A stretch of 64,000 nucleotides of DNA from Streptomyces sp. RKAG290 (GCF_023701695.1 NZ_JAJOZC010000001.1:2170001-2234000), one strand, 5' to 3'; shown: positions 34,533-44,903, counted from the first letter of the stretch. The notes: generated by a model from the sequence alone, not told the origin. Numbers and translations: made by a program.

Positions 34533-35484
34533 GCCGCCTCCATCCAGATGTCGGCGAGGGACTCCTCCAGATTGATCCGGGGGCGCCAGCCCAGCCGGTC
34601 CCTGGCCGTGCGGACATCGGCCTGCTGCCAGGCGCCGCAGCCGTCCGGGTAGGGGGACGGGGTGGCCGAGAGGTGTTCCATGACCGATTCGGTGGAGGTA
34701 CGGGGGGCGCCGATGGGGAGCCGGGCCGGGGGCGTGTCCAGCTCGTGGAGCGCGCCCCCGTATCCGGCGACCTTGGCGAGCACGGCGGCGGCGTCACGGA
34801 GCCGCACGGCCCGGCCGGTGCCGATGTTGACGACGCCCTGGGCGGCGGAGAGCGAGGCGGCGTGCACGGCGCGTGCGACGTCGCGCACGTCGACGAAGTC
34901 GCGCTGCACGCCGAGGCCGCTGAGCTTGAGCTCACCGTCGCCGGACTGCATGGCGCGGCGCATCGCCTCGGCGAGCCGGCCGAGCGGGGAGCCGGCCGGG
35001 GTGCCGGGGCCGACGGGTGAGAAGACCCGCAGCACGACGGCGTCCAGGCCGGAGCCGAGGACGAGTTCGGTGGCGGCGAGTTTGCTCACTCCGTACGGCC
35101 CGCCGGGCCGGGGGATGGCGTCCTCCGCGGTGGACGAGCCGGGCTGCGAGGGGCCGTACTCCGAAGAGCAGCCGACCTGGACCAGCCGGGCGGTACAGCC
35201 GCTGCGTCGCATCGCTTCGCAGACGGTGGCGACGGCGACGGTGTTGTGCCGGGTCAGGTCGCGGGCCCCGCCCGGGTGGCGCCCGCGCAGTTGACGACGA
35301 CTCCGGGGTGGACGGCGTCCAGGAAGCGCGTGAGCGCTCCGGGGCTGCCGCTGGCGAGGTCGAACCGTACGTCGGCATCGTCGCCGCGGCCGAGCGCCGT
35401 GAGGTGTACGGCGGGGTCGGCGAGCAGCCGGTCGGCGACGAACCGGCCGAGGAATCCGTTGGCTCCGAGCAGCAGCACCCTCAT
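34520..35484 (-). pseudogene. NAD-dependent sugar epimerase/dehydratase, single-base frameshift
   Basis: The N-terminal ~75 residues start MRVLLLGANGFLGRFVADRL (NAD loop GANGFLG) at 35484 and run to VVNCAGATR; the rest (EAMRRSGCTARLVQVGCSSEYG, GPYGVSKLAATEL with YxxxK, RDFVDVRDVARAV, VNIGTGRAV) lies in another frame. The switch is near 35268-35275 in a GGGCGGGGCCC run; adding one G gives a continuous reading CAGATRGGARDLTRHN. All catalytic parts of an extended SDR are otherwise intact, so this is either a sequencing error or a very recent lesion. It overlaps the downstream gene. Probably makes or modifies a nucleotide sugar for the cluster. Confidence 0.85.
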
Positions 35485-35621
35485 CGCGCGCCCCCTGCGT
35501 GCCGACGGCGGGCTGCCGGTGCGGGGTATTGGGGGGTCATGTCCGGTTTCTCCTTGGGGAAGTTGCGTACGGTGCGGGAAGGGACCCGCGGCGTCGGCTC
35601 CGCGGGGGCTGTGTTGGTGCG

Positions 35622-37187
35622 TCAGGCGGCGGTGTGGGCGGAGGCTCGGGAGAGAGCGACGGTGGCGGTGGTCAGCAGGCCGAGCGCGGCCGCGCCGCAG
35701 GCCACGGCGGGTACTGCGCCGGTGCCCGCCGCCTCGACGAGCACGTCGACCGGCCGGGCTACGGCGTCGAGGCCGGGCAGCCGCCCGGCCAGGATCAGTG
35801 CGGGAGCAGCGGCCTCGACGGCGCAGGCGGCGGCGAGTCCGGTGGCGGCGGGTTCGGGGAAGCCGTGGACGGCGAGCAGCCGGGCCAGCAGGAGCAGTAC
35901 CCCGAGGGCGGCGGCTCCGACGGGGGCGCCACCGCCCCCGATCCCCAGGCCGGCCAGGTACAGCAGCCCGGTGAGTACGACGAGGAAGAACGCCACGGCG
36001 CCGAACAGCAGGGGGCGCACGCCTGCGGCGAACTCCTCCAGTGCGCGGCTGCCGTGGAGTTTGCGGTGAGCGTGCACGGAGAAGAGGTGCGCGCACCAGG
36101 CCGCGGGCGCCACCGCCACGGCGAGCCCGAGCAGGGGTGCCGGGGTGATCGCCCAGGGGCCTTCGGGACCGCCGCTGAGCACCTGGTCGAGCAGGGCGTT
36201 GCCGTACAGGACGTAGCCGAGCAGCCAGCAGCCGTACATGTCGGCGGCGCCCGTGGAGCGGCCGCCGGTGGAGAGCGGGCCGGTACGCAGGGCGAGGGCG
36301 AGCCCGATCAGCGCGAGGAGCCCGCCGCCGCTGCCGATGGCGAGCCGCGCCTCGTCACCGAGCGCCCCCTCGGTGAGCCGCAGCGCGACGAGGGTGGCCA
36401 GGCAGGCGGCGCCGGGCAGCAGCGCCCGGAGCGACCACGCGGCGCGCGTCTCGATGTCCCGCGCCGGAGCGGGAAATGCTCCGCCGGACTCCCCCGCGAT
36501 GCCGGGTACCCGTGCGAACAGTTCCTCGGCGAGCGAGAACACGTCGCGGTGCCGGTAGCGGGCGGCGGTGCGGTCGGTGACGCCGTGGGCTTCGAGCCCG
36601 GCGGCGATCTCCAGCGGATCGACGGCGCGCTCGCAGAGTTCGCGGTGCCGGTGCATGAGCGTCTTCACGGGGTCGGCGGGGCCACGTCGGCCCGTGCTGA
36701 GCTTGCGCGACGGCGCGGCACGCGCGATCTCGGGGGCGCGTGGGGAGGAGTGCACCTCCACGAGCTCCGGGGAGGCGGCGCGACGCACGGGCGGCGGGGT
36801 CCGCTGCGGTGCGGCCTGCTGTCCGCGCGGCTCGCTCTGCGGGGTGGCCCCCGGGGCCGCGCCCGTCCCGGCATCCGGGTTCGCGCACCGCGCTGCGGCA
36901 GCCGCGACCGCCGGGGCACTTGTCGGCTCGGCCTCGGGCACTGCGTCCGGCGTGGCCTCGGGTTCGGCAACCGGCTCGGCCTCCGGCAGCGCGTCCGGCG
37001 TGGCCTCGGATACCGCGTCCCGCCTGGCCTCGGATACCGCAACCGGCTCGGCCACGGGTGCGGGTCCAGCGTCCGGCCCGGCCTGCGTCAGCGGCCCGGC
37101 TGCCGTGGTGGCCGGCCCGGCGTCCGGGGTCTCGGTCGATCCGACGTCGGACCGCCCGGCGTCCGGGGTCTCGGTCGGGCGGCCCAT
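35622..37187 (-). CDS. Polytopic membrane protein with disordered Pro/Ala/Glu N-terminus, polysaccharide cluster
   Basis: 521 residues from the ATG at 37187, with GGAGGA 6 nt upstream. Residues 1-~165 are low complexity (repeated EATPDAVPEAEP-like steps). Residues ~175-230 form a soluble motif (DPVKTLMHRHRELCERAVDP, GVTDRTAARYRHRDVFSLAEELFARVPG) and the rest holds about eight hydrophobic helices. No family recognised. Between a PelF-type glycosyltransferase and a sugar epimerase, it is a candidate exporter/scaffold for the polymer, analogous in position to PelG but not visibly homologous (inference). Confidence 0.6.
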   Translation of the reverse strand: MGRPTETPDAGRSDVGSTETPDAGPATTAAGPLTQAGPDAGPAPVAEPVAVSEARRDAVSEATPDALPEAEPVAEPEATPDAVPEAEPTSAPAVAAAAARCANPDAGTGAAPGATPQSEPRGQQAAPQRTPPPVRRAASPELVEVHSSPRAPEIARAAPSRKLSTGRRGPADPVKTLMHRHRELCERAVDPLEIAAGLEAHGVTDRTAARYRHRDVFSLAEELFARVPGIAGESGGAFPAPARDIETRAAWSLRALLPGAACLATLVALRLTEGALGDEARLAIGSGGGLLALIGLALALRTGPLSTGGRSTGAADMYGCWLLGYVLYGNALLDQVLSGGPEGPWAITPAPLLGLAVAVAPAAWCAHLFSVHAHRKLHGSRALEEFAAGVRPLLFGAVAFFLVVLTGLLYLAGLGIGGGGAPVGAAALGVLLLLARLLAVHGFPEPAATGLAAACAVEAAAPALILAGRLPGLDAVARPVDVLVEAAGTGAVPAVACGAAALGLLTTATVALSRASAHTAA

Positions 37188-37208
37188 CGTCGTTCCTCCG
37201 TGCTTTTC

Positions 37209-37298
37209 ACCCGGTGCGCCGGGCAGTCCTGGCCGGTCCTGACCGCGAGCCGGCTCACCCGGTGCGCCGGGCAGTCCTGACCGGTCCTGACCGCGGCC
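37209..37298. repeat. Two-copy ~42 bp direct repeat
   Basis: Two near-identical copies of about 42 bp (37209-37250 and 37257-37298; cores GTGCGCCGGGCAGTCCTG and CCGGTCCTGACCGCG) lie between the glycosyltransferase and membrane protein genes, upstream of the GGAGGA site. The copies differ at one to two bases. Confidence 0.8.
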
Positions 37299-37332
37299 CG
37301 GTCCGGCCGTTTCCTGGTCACACATCCCCTGG

Positions 37333-39132
37333 TCACACATCGCCGTCCCCCGCTCCACGCGCTCCGGCCCAGCTCGGCGTGCGCTCGGCGGGTTCCGGGG
37401 CCGAGCCCTCGTCCGGCTCGGGCCACAGGCCGAGGACGTGGGCCTCCGGAGGGGTGGCGAAGGGGCGCGGTCCGCCGTGCGCGGCCGCCGCCTCCCGGCG
37501 CACCGGGGCCCGGGAGATCAGCTCCAGGTAAATGCCGCGAAATGCCGCGAGGTTCTGTTCGACGGTGAAGAGTTCGAGCGCCCGGGCGCGCGCCGCCGCA
37601 CCCAGGCGCGCACGGCGCTCGGGGTCCCGCAGCAGCGCCAGACAGGCGTCCGCGAGGGCGCGGGGGTTGCGCGGCGGCACCACGAGCCCCGTGCCGCCGA
37701 TGACTTCGACGACCGCGCCGACGTCCGTCGAGACCGTGGCCCGGCCGCAGAACATCGCCTCGACCAGGCTGATCGGGAAGCCCTCGACCACGCTGGAGAG
37801 CACCACGACCCCGCCCGCCGCATACGCGTGGGCCAGGTCGGGCACCTCGACCCCGCCGATGTCCTCGAAGGAGACCGGGTTGTCGCCGACGGCATGCGCG
37901 TCAGCGGCCTCGTCCGGGAACAGCTGGGCGGCGAGTGCCCGGCAGTGCGCGAAGTAGCCCGCACCCTCGGGCCCCTGGGCCGGCGCGCCGATGATCCGCA
38001 GCCGGGCGTCGGGCTCCGCCCTGCGCACTTCCGCGAAGGCGTGCAACAGCGCGATCAGGTCCTTGGCGGGCTCGATCCGGCCGACCCACACCAGGGTGTC
38101 CGGGCCGCCGTCGCCCTCGTTCTCGCCCAGCGCCGCGAACCGGCCGGACTCCATGCCGGGGTAGACCGTGCGCACCTTGGCGGGTTCCGCGCCGCAGCGC
38201 TCCTGCCAGCGGCGGGCGTGCGTGTTGCCTGGGGTGATGAGGGCCGCCTGGCGGTACACCTCGCCGGCCAGGCGGCCGTGGAAGTTCGCCAGCAGGGCGC
38301 GCACCGGCGCACTGAGCGGGGTGCCGGTCGCCGCGAGATAGTGCGACCGCAGCTGCACGGCGTGCTCGGTGACCAGCAGCGGCACCCCGAAGAAGCGTTT
38401 GGCCAGCAGCCCGGGCAGGGCCGCGGCGCCTCCGGAGGTGGCGTGGCAGAGGTCCACGGCGCCGAGGCTCTCCTCGTCGTACCAGTCGAGGGAGAGCGGG
38501 CGGAGGACCCGGTCGAGCTCCGCGGCGAAGGCGAGGAGGTCGGGGACGGTGGCGCTCTGGACGGTACGGCCGGTGCCGGGCGCGCCGCAGGCCGCCTCCA
38601 GGATCCGTACCGCGGTCTCGGAGCGGAGCGCGGCGGGAAGTCCGCCGTGCTCACAGGCCAGTTCGGCGAGTCCGTAGAGGCCTTCGGTGAACCGGGCGTC
38701 CTCGGAACCGGCTGCCTCGCCGGGTGCACCGCGGCCGGCGGGGTCTTCGCCCTCACCCCGCTCGCCACCGGTCGCGCCCGCCGAACAGACCGAGGTCGCG
38801 AGCGCCGTGAAGTGGGCGGTGAACCGGCGCCGTTCGCGCCGTCCGTAGGACCGTGCGCCCCCTCCGGTCAGCAGGCGTGAGAGCACTCCCCTGGGGGCGT
38901 GGAGGCCCAGGGTGTCCTCGTCCGCGGTCCACAGCGGCGCCGTGCGTACCCGGCTCACATGGACCGGGAGCTGCACCCAGCCCTGCGCCTCCTGCTCGGC
39001 CGTGCGGCTGAGCGCGAAGAGATCGAACTCGTGCTGCGTGAGTCCGCGCACCAGACGGTCGCACCAGAGTCTGGAATCACCGGTCGCATACGGATAACCA
39101 CCGTCGGTGAGCAGTCCGATCCGCACGAGCAC
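37333..39132 (-). CDS. pelF: PelF-type GT4 glycosyltransferase
   Basis: 599 residues, GTG at 39132 (a second GTG two codons later is equally good). N-terminal ~280 residues are the DUF3492 region specific to PelF: IGLLTDGGYPYATGDSRLWCDRLVRGL and WVQLPVHVSRV. The GT4 half follows: FFGVPLLVTEHAVQLRSHY, VYPGMESGRFA, DTLVWVGRIEPAKDLIALLHAF, and the donor motif VEGFPISLVEAMFCGRATVSTDVG (E-x7-E). PelF of Pel synthesis uses UDP-sugars to make a partly de-N-acetylated GalNAc-rich polymer. First gene of a cluster with a membrane protein, epimerase and spherulin-4 glycosidase, all on the minus strand. Confidence 0.85.
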   Translation of the reverse strand: MLVRIGLLTDGGYPYATGDSRLWCDRLVRGLTQHEFDLFALSRTAEQEAQGWVQLPVHVSRVRTAPLWTADEDTLGLHAPRGVLSRLLTGGGARSYGRRERRRFTAHFTALATSVCSAGATGGERGEGEDPAGRGAPGEAAGSEDARFTEGLYGLAELACEHGGLPAALRSETAVRILEAACGAPGTGRTVQSATVPDLLAFAAELDRVLRPLSLDWYDEESLGAVDLCHATSGGAAALPGLLAKRFFGVPLLVTEHAVQLRSHYLAATGTPLSAPVRALLANFHGRLAGEVYRQAALITPGNTHARRWQERCGAEPAKVRTVYPGMESGRFAALGENEGDGGPDTLVWVGRIEPAKDLIALLHAFAEVRRAEPDARLRIIGAPAQGPEGAGYFAHCRALAAQLFPDEAADAHAVGDNPVSFEDIGGVEVPDLAHAYAAGGVVVLSSVVEGFPISLVEAMFCGRATVSTDVGAVVEVIGGTGLVVPPRNPRALADACLALLRDPERRARLGAAARARALELFTVEQNLAAFRGIYLELISRAPVRREAAAAHGGPRPFATPPEAHVLGLWPEPDEGSAPEPAERTPSWAGARGAGDGDV

Positions 39133-39205
39133 ACCCCCGATCTCCCTTGTGGGCGGCCACCGTTGGATCGGCGACTCGCAGCGGGACGACCGTAAGCGGA
39201 TACGC

Positions 39206-39241
39206 CGGTGGTGCGACGGACGGTTGTCCGTCGCACCACCG
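39206..39241 (-). terminator. Hairpin terminator of the ABC operon
   Basis: Perfect 16-bp stem (39206-39221 with 39226-39241), GGTT loop, ~75 nt after the stop of the ABC ATPase gene and ~75 nt before the glycosyltransferase start. It separates the two minus-strand units. Confidence 0.75.
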
Positions 39242-39316
39242 AAAGGGGTGAACCGTCGTAACTTTCCCGCCCGCGTAGCGTTCCGTCGCGCTATAGAGGC
39301 ATTCGGCTACGTAGGG

Positions 39317-40909
39317 TCAGGCCGCGGTCAGCTCCTTGCGGGCCTCGCGACGCGTCGCCGCGAGGGCCGGATCGAGTGTCGGCACGGCCGCCAGAAGCTG
39401 CTTGGTGTACGGGTCGCGGGGCGCTCCGTACACCTGCTCCACCGGGCCCTCCTCGACGATCCGGCCCCGCCGCATGACGGCGACCCGGTCGCTGACCTGC
39501 CGTACCACGGCGAGATCGTGCGCGATGAAGACCAGCGCGAGTCCCAGTTCCTGCTGCAGCTCGGACAGCAGTGCGATGACCTGGGCCTGGGTCGTCACGT
39601 CGAGGGCGGAGACCGCCTCGTCGCAGACGATCAGCCTCGGTTCGGCGGCCAGCGCCCGCGCGATGCCGATGCGCTGACGCTGTCCGCCGCTGAACTCGTG
39701 CGGATAGCGGTCGTACTGCGCCGGGTCGAGCCCGACGCGCTCCAGCAGGTCGCTCACGCGCGCCCTGATCACGCCCTCGTCGCGCTGTCCGCGCGCCCGC
39801 AGCGGGTCGGCGACCGACTCGCCGACGGAGCGGCGCGGGTTGAGCGAGGAGACCGGGTCCTGGAAGACCATCTGCACCTGGTCCACGCGGGTGAGCCGCC
39901 CGGAGGTGGGCTCCAGCAGACCGACGAGCATCCGCCCGAGTGTGGTCTTGCCGCTGCCGCTCTCGCCGACGATGCCGAGCGTCTCGCCGCGGCGGACGGT
40001 CAGCGAGACCCCGTCGACGGCGGCCAGGGCGGACTTCCCCCTGCCGAACACCTGCCGCACGCCGTCGGCTTCGGCGAGCACCTCGGCCTCGTCGGTCACC
40101 GGGTGTCCGGTCGCCGCGGCCGGACTGTCCGCCTGCGGGGCGATACGCGGCACCGCGGAGAGCAGCGCCTTGGTGTAGGGCTCGCGCGGCGCACCGAGGA
40201 TCTCCGCCACCGGGCCGCGCTCCACCGCGAGTCCGGACTGCATGACCAGTACCTCGTCCACCGACTCCGCCGCCACGCCCACGTCATGGGTGACCAGCAG
40301 CAGCCCCATGCCCGTCTCCCGGCGCAGGTCGTGCAGCAGGTCGAGGATCTGGGCCTGGACGGTGACGTCCAGCGCGGTCGTCGGCTCGTCGGCGATGAGC
40401 AACTGCGGCTCGCAGGCCAGCGCCATCGCGATCAGCGCCCGTTGCCGCATCCCGCCGGAGAACTCGTGCGGCCGGGACCGGGAACGGCGTACCGCGTCGG
40501 GAATCCCGACCCGGTCCAGCACCTCGACGGCCTTGGCCCGCGCCGCCCGCCGGGAGACCCGGTGGTGGACGCGGTACACCTGGGCGATCTGGTCGCCGAC
40601 GGCGTAGTACGGGTCCAGCGAGGAGAGCGGGTCCTGGAAGACCATCGCCGCCTTGGCCCCCCGCAGCCCGCGCAGTTCCGCGTCGCCGGCGGACTGGACG
40701 TCCACGCCGGCCACCCGGATCGAGCCGCCGACCCTGGCACCGGTCCCCCGGTGCAGTCCGAGCAGGGCGTACGCCGACGCGCTCTTGCCGGAGCCGGACT
40801 CGCCGACGACACCGAGCGCGCCGCCCGCCTCCAGCGAGAACGACAGGCCGCGCACCGCGTGCACGTCGCCGAACGAGATCGAGAGATCGGTGACCTCGAC
40901 CAGACTCAT
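39317..40909 (-). CDS. Oligopeptide-type ABC transporter, fused double ATP-binding protein (OppD-OppF)
   Basis: 530 residues from the ATG at 40909 ([15 protein letters not shown]), overlapping the permease stop (ATGA). Two ATPase modules: Walker [20 protein letters not shown], signature [18 protein letters not shown], Walker [13 protein letters not shown]; then Walker [22 protein letters not shown], signature [19 protein letters not shown], Walker [13 protein letters not shown]. Each has the extra ~40-residue OppD/DppD-type C-terminus. It powers import of peptides or similar solutes with the two permeases encoded upstream and the lipoprotein. Confidence 0.93.
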   Translation of the reverse strand: MSLVEVTDLSISFGDVHAVRGLSFSLEAGGALGVVGESGSGKSASAYALLGLHRGTGARVGGSIRVAGVDVQSAGDAELRGLRGAKAAMVFQDPLSSLDPYYAVGDQIAQVYRVHHRVSRRAARAKAVEVLDRVGIPDAVRRSRSRPHEFSGGMRQRALIAMALACEPQLLIADEPTTALDVTVQAQILDLLHDLRRETGMGLLLVTHDVGVAAESVDEVLVMQSGLAVERGPVAEILGAPREPYTKALLSAVPRIAPQADSPAAATGHPVTDEAEVLAEADGVRQVFGRGKSALAAVDGVSLTVRRGETLGIVGESGSGKTTLGRMLVGLLEPTSGRLTRVDQVQMVFQDPVSSLNPRRSVGESVADPLRARGQRDEGVIRARVSDLLERVGLDPAQYDRYPHEFSGGQRQRIGIARALAAEPRLIVCDEAVSALDVTTQAQVIALLSELQQELGLALVFIAHDLAVVRQVSDRVAVMRRGRIVEEGPVEQVYGAPRDPYTKQLLAAVPTLDPALAATRREARKELTAA

Positions 40910-41895
40910 GTGAGCACCACCCGTCGGTCGGCCGTCGCCTGCAGGATGTCCGCGACGGCATTGGCGATGACGACGAAGAATCCGGTGACGAGCACCAGAC
41001 CGACGACGACCGGGAGGTCCACGTTCCGGACGGCTGCGACGAGTTCGCGGCCGATCCCGGGAATCCCGAAGAGCGACTCGGTGAGCACGGCGCCGCCGAA
41101 CATCGAGCCGATGTCCAGCGCGCCGAGCGCGATCACCGGGGCGAGCGCGCCGCGCAGTGCGTGCCGTCCGACGATCACCCGCTCGCTGACCCCGTACGCC
41201 CGGAAGGTCCGCACATGGTCCTCGGCGAGCGTCTCGAGCATCGACGCCCTGGTCATCCGGGCGTACGGAGCGGCGGAGATGAGCGCCAGCGAGATCCACG
41301 GCAGCAGCAGGTTCCAGGCCCACTGCTCCGGGTCCTCGGTGAACGGCACGTAGTCCGGGAAGGGCAGGATCTGGAGCGCCGTGACGCAGATGATGATCAG
41401 CAGCAGGCCGATCACGAAGACCGGTGTGGCCATGCCGGCCAGGGTGATCCCGGTGAGGATGCGCTCGGTGGCGCGGCCACGGCGCCACACCGAGAGCACT
41501 CCGGTGCCGACGCCGAGCACCATCCACAGCACGAACGCGCCGACGGCGAGCGAGGCGGTGGCCGGCAGTTTGGTGACGATGAGCTGGGTGACCTGCTGGC
41601 CGCTCTGGTACGAGAGTCCCAGGCACGGGGCATCGCAGTGCACCACACCGGTGCCGGTGGAGTAGTCGCGGCCGGCGACCAGGCTCTGCAGGAAGTGCGC
41701 GTACTGCACGTACACCGGGTCGCCGAGGCGCAGTTGGTCGCTGACCTGGGCGACCTGCGCGGGCGAGCAGCGCGGACCGCAGGCGATCTGTGCGACGTTG
41801 CCCGGTGCCACGTAGAAGGCGGCGTAGACGACGACGCTGAGGGCGAGCAGGACGAAGAGCGCCCCGCCGAGCCGCCGCAGCAGGAACCACCTCAT
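40906..41895 (-). CDS. ABC transporter permease (OppB/DppB type)
   Basis: 329 residues. Six hydrophobic helices; N-terminal [21 protein letters not shown] characteristic of DppB; a periplasmic insert with CGPRCSPAQ and CDAPCL cysteines (residues ~38-90), possible disulfides; EAA-like coupling loop [27 protein letters not shown]. Overlaps the OppC-type permease by 4 nt upstream and the ATPase downstream (ATGA). The insert places paired cysteines outside the membrane, unusual for this family. Confidence 0.9.
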   Translation of the reverse strand: MRWFLLRRLGGALFVLLALSVVVYAAFYVAPGNVAQIACGPRCSPAQVAQVSDQLRLGDPVYVQYAHFLQSLVAGRDYSTGTGVVHCDAPCLGLSYQSGQQVTQLIVTKLPATASLAVGAFVLWMVLGVGTGVLSVWRRGRATERILTGITLAGMATPVFVIGLLLIIICVTALQILPFPDYVPFTEDPEQWAWNLLLPWISLALISAAPYARMTRASMLETLAEDHVRTFRAYGVSERVIVGRHALRGALAPVIALGALDIGSMFGGAVLTESLFGIPGIGRELVAAVRNVDLPVVVGLVLVTGFFVVIANAVADILQATADRRVVLT

Positions 41896-42875
41896 GCTCC
41901 GGCCTCCTTCCTGGCGCCGGTGCCGATCCGCAGCCGGGAGGCGGCGCGCGGGTCCAGTGCGGTGCGCACGCCCTCGCCGAGGACGGTGAGCGCGAGCACG
42001 GTGACGAAGAGCAGTCCGGCCGGGATCAGCAGGTAGGTGGGTGCCGCCTGGTACCAGGTGTCGGCGTCGCTGAGCATCTGTCCCCAGGAGGGCGTGGGCG
42101 GTTTGATGCCGACGCCCAGGAAGGACAGGGCCGCCTCGACGACGATGTTCGCAGGGAAGAGCAGCACGGCGTACGTGATGACGGGCGCGGCCAGCGCGGG
42201 CAGCAGTTCACGCCGGGCGATCTGCCACGGTCCCCAGCCGCTGAGCCGGGCGGCCGCGACGTGGTCGAGCGATTTCAGGGCGAGGGTCTTGGCGCGCACG
42301 ATCTTCGAGACGTGGGTCCAGCCGACCAGGCCGACGAGCAGTGCGATCAGCACCGGGCGCGGGAATCCGGCCGGGACGACGGCGAGTGCGCCGAGGGCGG
42401 CCACCATGACGGGCAGGGCGACCATGACATCGGTGACCCGGCTGAACGCCTGGTCGACGAAGCGGTTGCCGAGGCCTGCCGCGAGGCCGGTGAGGACGCC
42501 GATGATCACCTGCAGCAGCGTCGCGCCGAGCGCGACACCGAGCGAGACCCGGGCGCCGTACACGACGCGGGCGAACAGGTCGCGTCCGGTGAGCGGTTCG
42601 ACGCCGAGCCAGTGATCGGCGCTGATCCCGCCGAAGGAGCCGAGCGGTACCCCGCCGGTCGCGGAGTCGACGAGGCCGGGGTGGTACGTGGTGGGGTCCT
42701 GGCCCTCGATGCCCGCGAGCAGCGGTGCGGCGAGCGCGGTCAGGACCAGCAGGGCGACGACGGCGGCCGCCACCAGGGCGGAGCGGCTGGTTCGCAGCCG
42801 CTGCCAGAACGGATGAGCCCCGGAGGCGGGGGCCTCGACGGCCCCCGCCTCCTTGACCAGCAGTGCTTCGGCCAT
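41892..42875 (-). CDS. ABC transporter permease (OppC/DppC type)
   Basis: 327 residues. Cytoplasmic N-terminus then ~6 helices; [25 protein letters not shown] typical of DppC, coupling loop [43 protein letters not shown] and [20 protein letters not shown] near the end. Start 2 nt after the substrate-binding protein stop. Confidence 0.92.
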   Translation of the reverse strand: MAEALLVKEAGAVEAPASGAHPFWQRLRTSRSALVAAAVVALLVLTALAAPLLAGIEGQDPTTYHPGLVDSATGGVPLGSFGGISADHWLGVEPLTGRDLFARVVYGARVSLGVALGATLLQVIIGVLTGLAAGLGNRFVDQAFSRVTDVMVALPVMVAALGALAVVPAGFPRPVLIALLVGLVGWTHVSKIVRAKTLALKSLDHVAAARLSGWGPWQIARRELLPALAAPVITYAVLLFPANIVVEAALSFLGVGIKPPTPSWGQMLSDADTWYQAAPTYLLIPAGLLFVTVLALTVLGEGVRTALDPRAASRLRIGTGARKEAGA

Positions 42876-42877
42876 GG

Positions 42878-44605
42878 TTACTTGACCGCGACCTGCGAGA
42901 TGTCGAGCACGCCGGTCCAGTCGCTGATCACGACGTTCTTGACGGACTCGCCGTACAGGCGCTTGTAGACCGGGTGGAACAGCGGCACGGTCAGTGCCTG
43001 CTCGCCGACCTTCTTGTCGAGCGCGCCCCAGCGCTTGGCGGCGGCGCTCAGGTCGGTCAGCTTGTTGATCTCGTCGATCTCCTTGTTGACCGCGGAGTCG
43101 TTCAGCTGGGAGGCGTTGAAGTTGTAGCCGGCCTTGACGATCTGGCGTCCGTCGAAGATCGGCGCGAAGAACGGGCCGCCGGAGGGCCAGTCGGCGCCCC
43201 AGCCGCCGAGGAAGAAGCCCGGCTCGCTCTTCACGTTGTAGATCGTGTCGGAGTAGGCGTTGTCCTCCAGGCCCCGGAGCTTGACGGTGATGCCGGCCTT
43301 CTTCAGCGCCTCCTGCAGCGCGGTGGCGATCTCCGGGCTGGTGGCGAAGTTCTTGTCGTTGTTGTGCGTGAGGGTGACGGTCAGCCCCTTGGGGTAACCG
43401 GCCTCCTTCAGCAGCTCCTTCGCCTTGGCCGCGTTGCCGGTCTTGCCGGCCGGGAAGGCGTCGTACGGCGTGTAGCCGAAGGAGGCCTGGTCCGGCAGGA
43501 AGGTGGTGGCGGGCTCGGCGAGCGAGGAGCCGCCCGCGGCGTTGACCACGGAGGAGCGGTCGACGGCGTAGGAGATCGCCTTGCGGACCTTCGGGTTGTC
43601 GAACGGCTTCACCTTCGGGTTGAAGGCGATGTAGTTCGTGTAGCCGAAGTGGCCGGTGCCGACCCGGGCCGCGAGCTTCTTGTCGCCGCTGACCTTGGCG
43701 AGTTCGGCCGGGCCGAGGTTGGTGTCGGTGGTGACGGCCGCGGCGTCGGCGCCCTGCGAGGAGGAGAGCCGCTGGTTGATGACGGCGGAGTCGAGCCCGG
43801 AACGTACGTCGATCCGGTCGGGGTAGGCCTTGCGCTCCTCGTCGGTGGCGGACGACCAGTGGGTGTTGCGCTCCAGCGTGAGGCGCTCGCCGTCACCCTC
43901 GTTCTTGACGACCTTGTACGGCCCCGAGGAGAGCGGGTGCTCCTCGTACTTCGTGCCGGTGTCCTTGGCCTTGGGCACGGGGGTGGTCTGGGTCTGCGTG
44001 GCCAGGAAGGGGAACTCGCCCTCGGGCTTGTTGAGGTGGAAGACGATCGTCTTCGCGTCGGGCGTCTCGATCGAGTCGAGGCCCTTCTTGTCCTTGTACG
44101 GGCCCTGGTAGCCGGCGCCGCCGATCAGCCAGTCGCGCAGGTAGGGCGCGCCGCCGGAGAGCTCGGCCGCGAAGGAGCGCTCGATGCCGTACTTGATGTC
44201 GGCGCTCGTGATCGCGGAGCCGTCCTCGTACTTGAGGCCGTCCTTGAGGGTGTACGTCCAGACGGTGGCGTTCTTGCTGGGCCTGCCCAGGTCGGTCGCC
44301 AGGTCGGGGACGACCTTCGAGCCTGCCGCGCCGTCCTCCCGGTTGCGGGTGGTGAGCGTACGGAAGACGAGCGAGGGGACGTTGCCGCCGCCGGAGGTGT
44401 AGAGCCGGGCGGGGTCGAAGTCCTCCTGCGGGGCGCTGTTGAGGACGGTGAGCGTGCCGCCCTTCTTGGGCGCGCCCGCTGCGCCGGAGCTGCCGTCGCT
44501 GCCCTTGCTGCTGTCCTCGGGCCCGCAGGCCGCGGCGCCCGCGGCCACGACGAGTACTGCGGCCGCCGCTGCTACGCGGCGCGATATGACGGACGGTTGA
44601 CGCAT
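42878..44605 (-). CDS. ABC transporter substrate-binding lipoprotein (SBP family 5)
   Basis: 575 residues. Signal peptide of ~28 residues with lipobox AGAAAC (Cys ~29), then a Gly/Ser/Lys-rich tether. Family-5 landmarks: GGTLTVLNSAPQEDFDPARLYTSG, TYTLKDGLKYEDGSAITSADIKYGIERS, LSSGPYKV, VRKAISYAVDRSSVV and LGGWGADWPSGGPFFAPIFDG. Captures the solute (peptides in most relatives) outside the membrane. First structural gene of the operon; its mRNA leader contains the 31-residue Cys-Cys leader peptide ~197 nt upstream, which probably controls it. Confidence 0.92.
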   Translation of the reverse strand: MRQPSVISRRVAAAAAVLVVAAGAAACGPEDSSKGSDGSSGAAGAPKKGGTLTVLNSAPQEDFDPARLYTSGGGNVPSLVFRTLTTRNREDGAAGSKVVPDLATDLGRPSKNATVWTYTLKDGLKYEDGSAITSADIKYGIERSFAAELSGGAPYLRDWLIGGAGYQGPYKDKKGLDSIETPDAKTIVFHLNKPEGEFPFLATQTQTTPVPKAKDTGTKYEEHPLSSGPYKVVKNEGDGERLTLERNTHWSSATDEERKAYPDRIDVRSGLDSAVINQRLSSSQGADAAAVTTDTNLGPAELAKVSGDKKLAARVGTGHFGYTNYIAFNPKVKPFDNPKVRKAISYAVDRSSVVNAAGGSSLAEPATTFLPDQASFGYTPYDAFPAGKTGNAAKAKELLKEAGYPKGLTVTLTHNNDKNFATSPEIATALQEALKKAGITVKLRGLEDNAYSDTIYNVKSEPGFFLGGWGADWPSGGPFFAPIFDGRQIVKAGYNFNASQLNDSAVNKEIDEINKLTDLSAAAKRWGALDKKVGEQALTVPLFHPVYKRLYGESVKNVVISDWTGVLDISQVAVK

Positions 44606-44801
44606 CGGAAGGTGACCTCTCGGATGTACTGCCTGAATGGAGGAAACAGAAGCGAATCCGTGCAGGCGGCGACGAGAGAGTGGGAAGCCGGGAACCGGAA
44701 CTGCCGCGCCTGCGGACGGATTACGCCCGGTGCGGCAGTCGGGGAGGTCCGTCCGGGACTTCAGAGCCCGGACAAGGGGCCGACGCGCACTCGGGCAGGC
44801 G

Positions 44802-44897
44802 TCAGCAACAGTCGACGTCGGCGACGCTGTGCCCGGTCACACCGATGAGCGCCAGCTCAATGGCGGCGCGATCGAAGGTGACGAGGCTGCGTGACAT
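44802..44897 (-). CDS. Leaderless leader peptide ending in Cys-Cys upstream of the ABC operon
   Basis: 31 codons: begins MSRSLVTFDR and ends VADVDCC, then TGA. The ATG lies only 6 nt after a good -10, so the transcript should start at or one base from the ATG, a leaderless mRNA. There is no Shine-Dalgarno. The middle is hydrophobic (AAIELALIGVTG). Actinobacteria use short leader peptides with terminal cysteines ahead of sulfur and transporter genes; translation of the two Cys codons could report cysteine supply. ~197 nt separate it from the lipoprotein gene. Too short for a standard gene caller. Confidence 0.7.
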   Translation of the reverse strand: MSRSLVTFDRAAIELALIGVTGHSVADVDCC

Positions 44898-44903
44898 GCG
44901 AGA

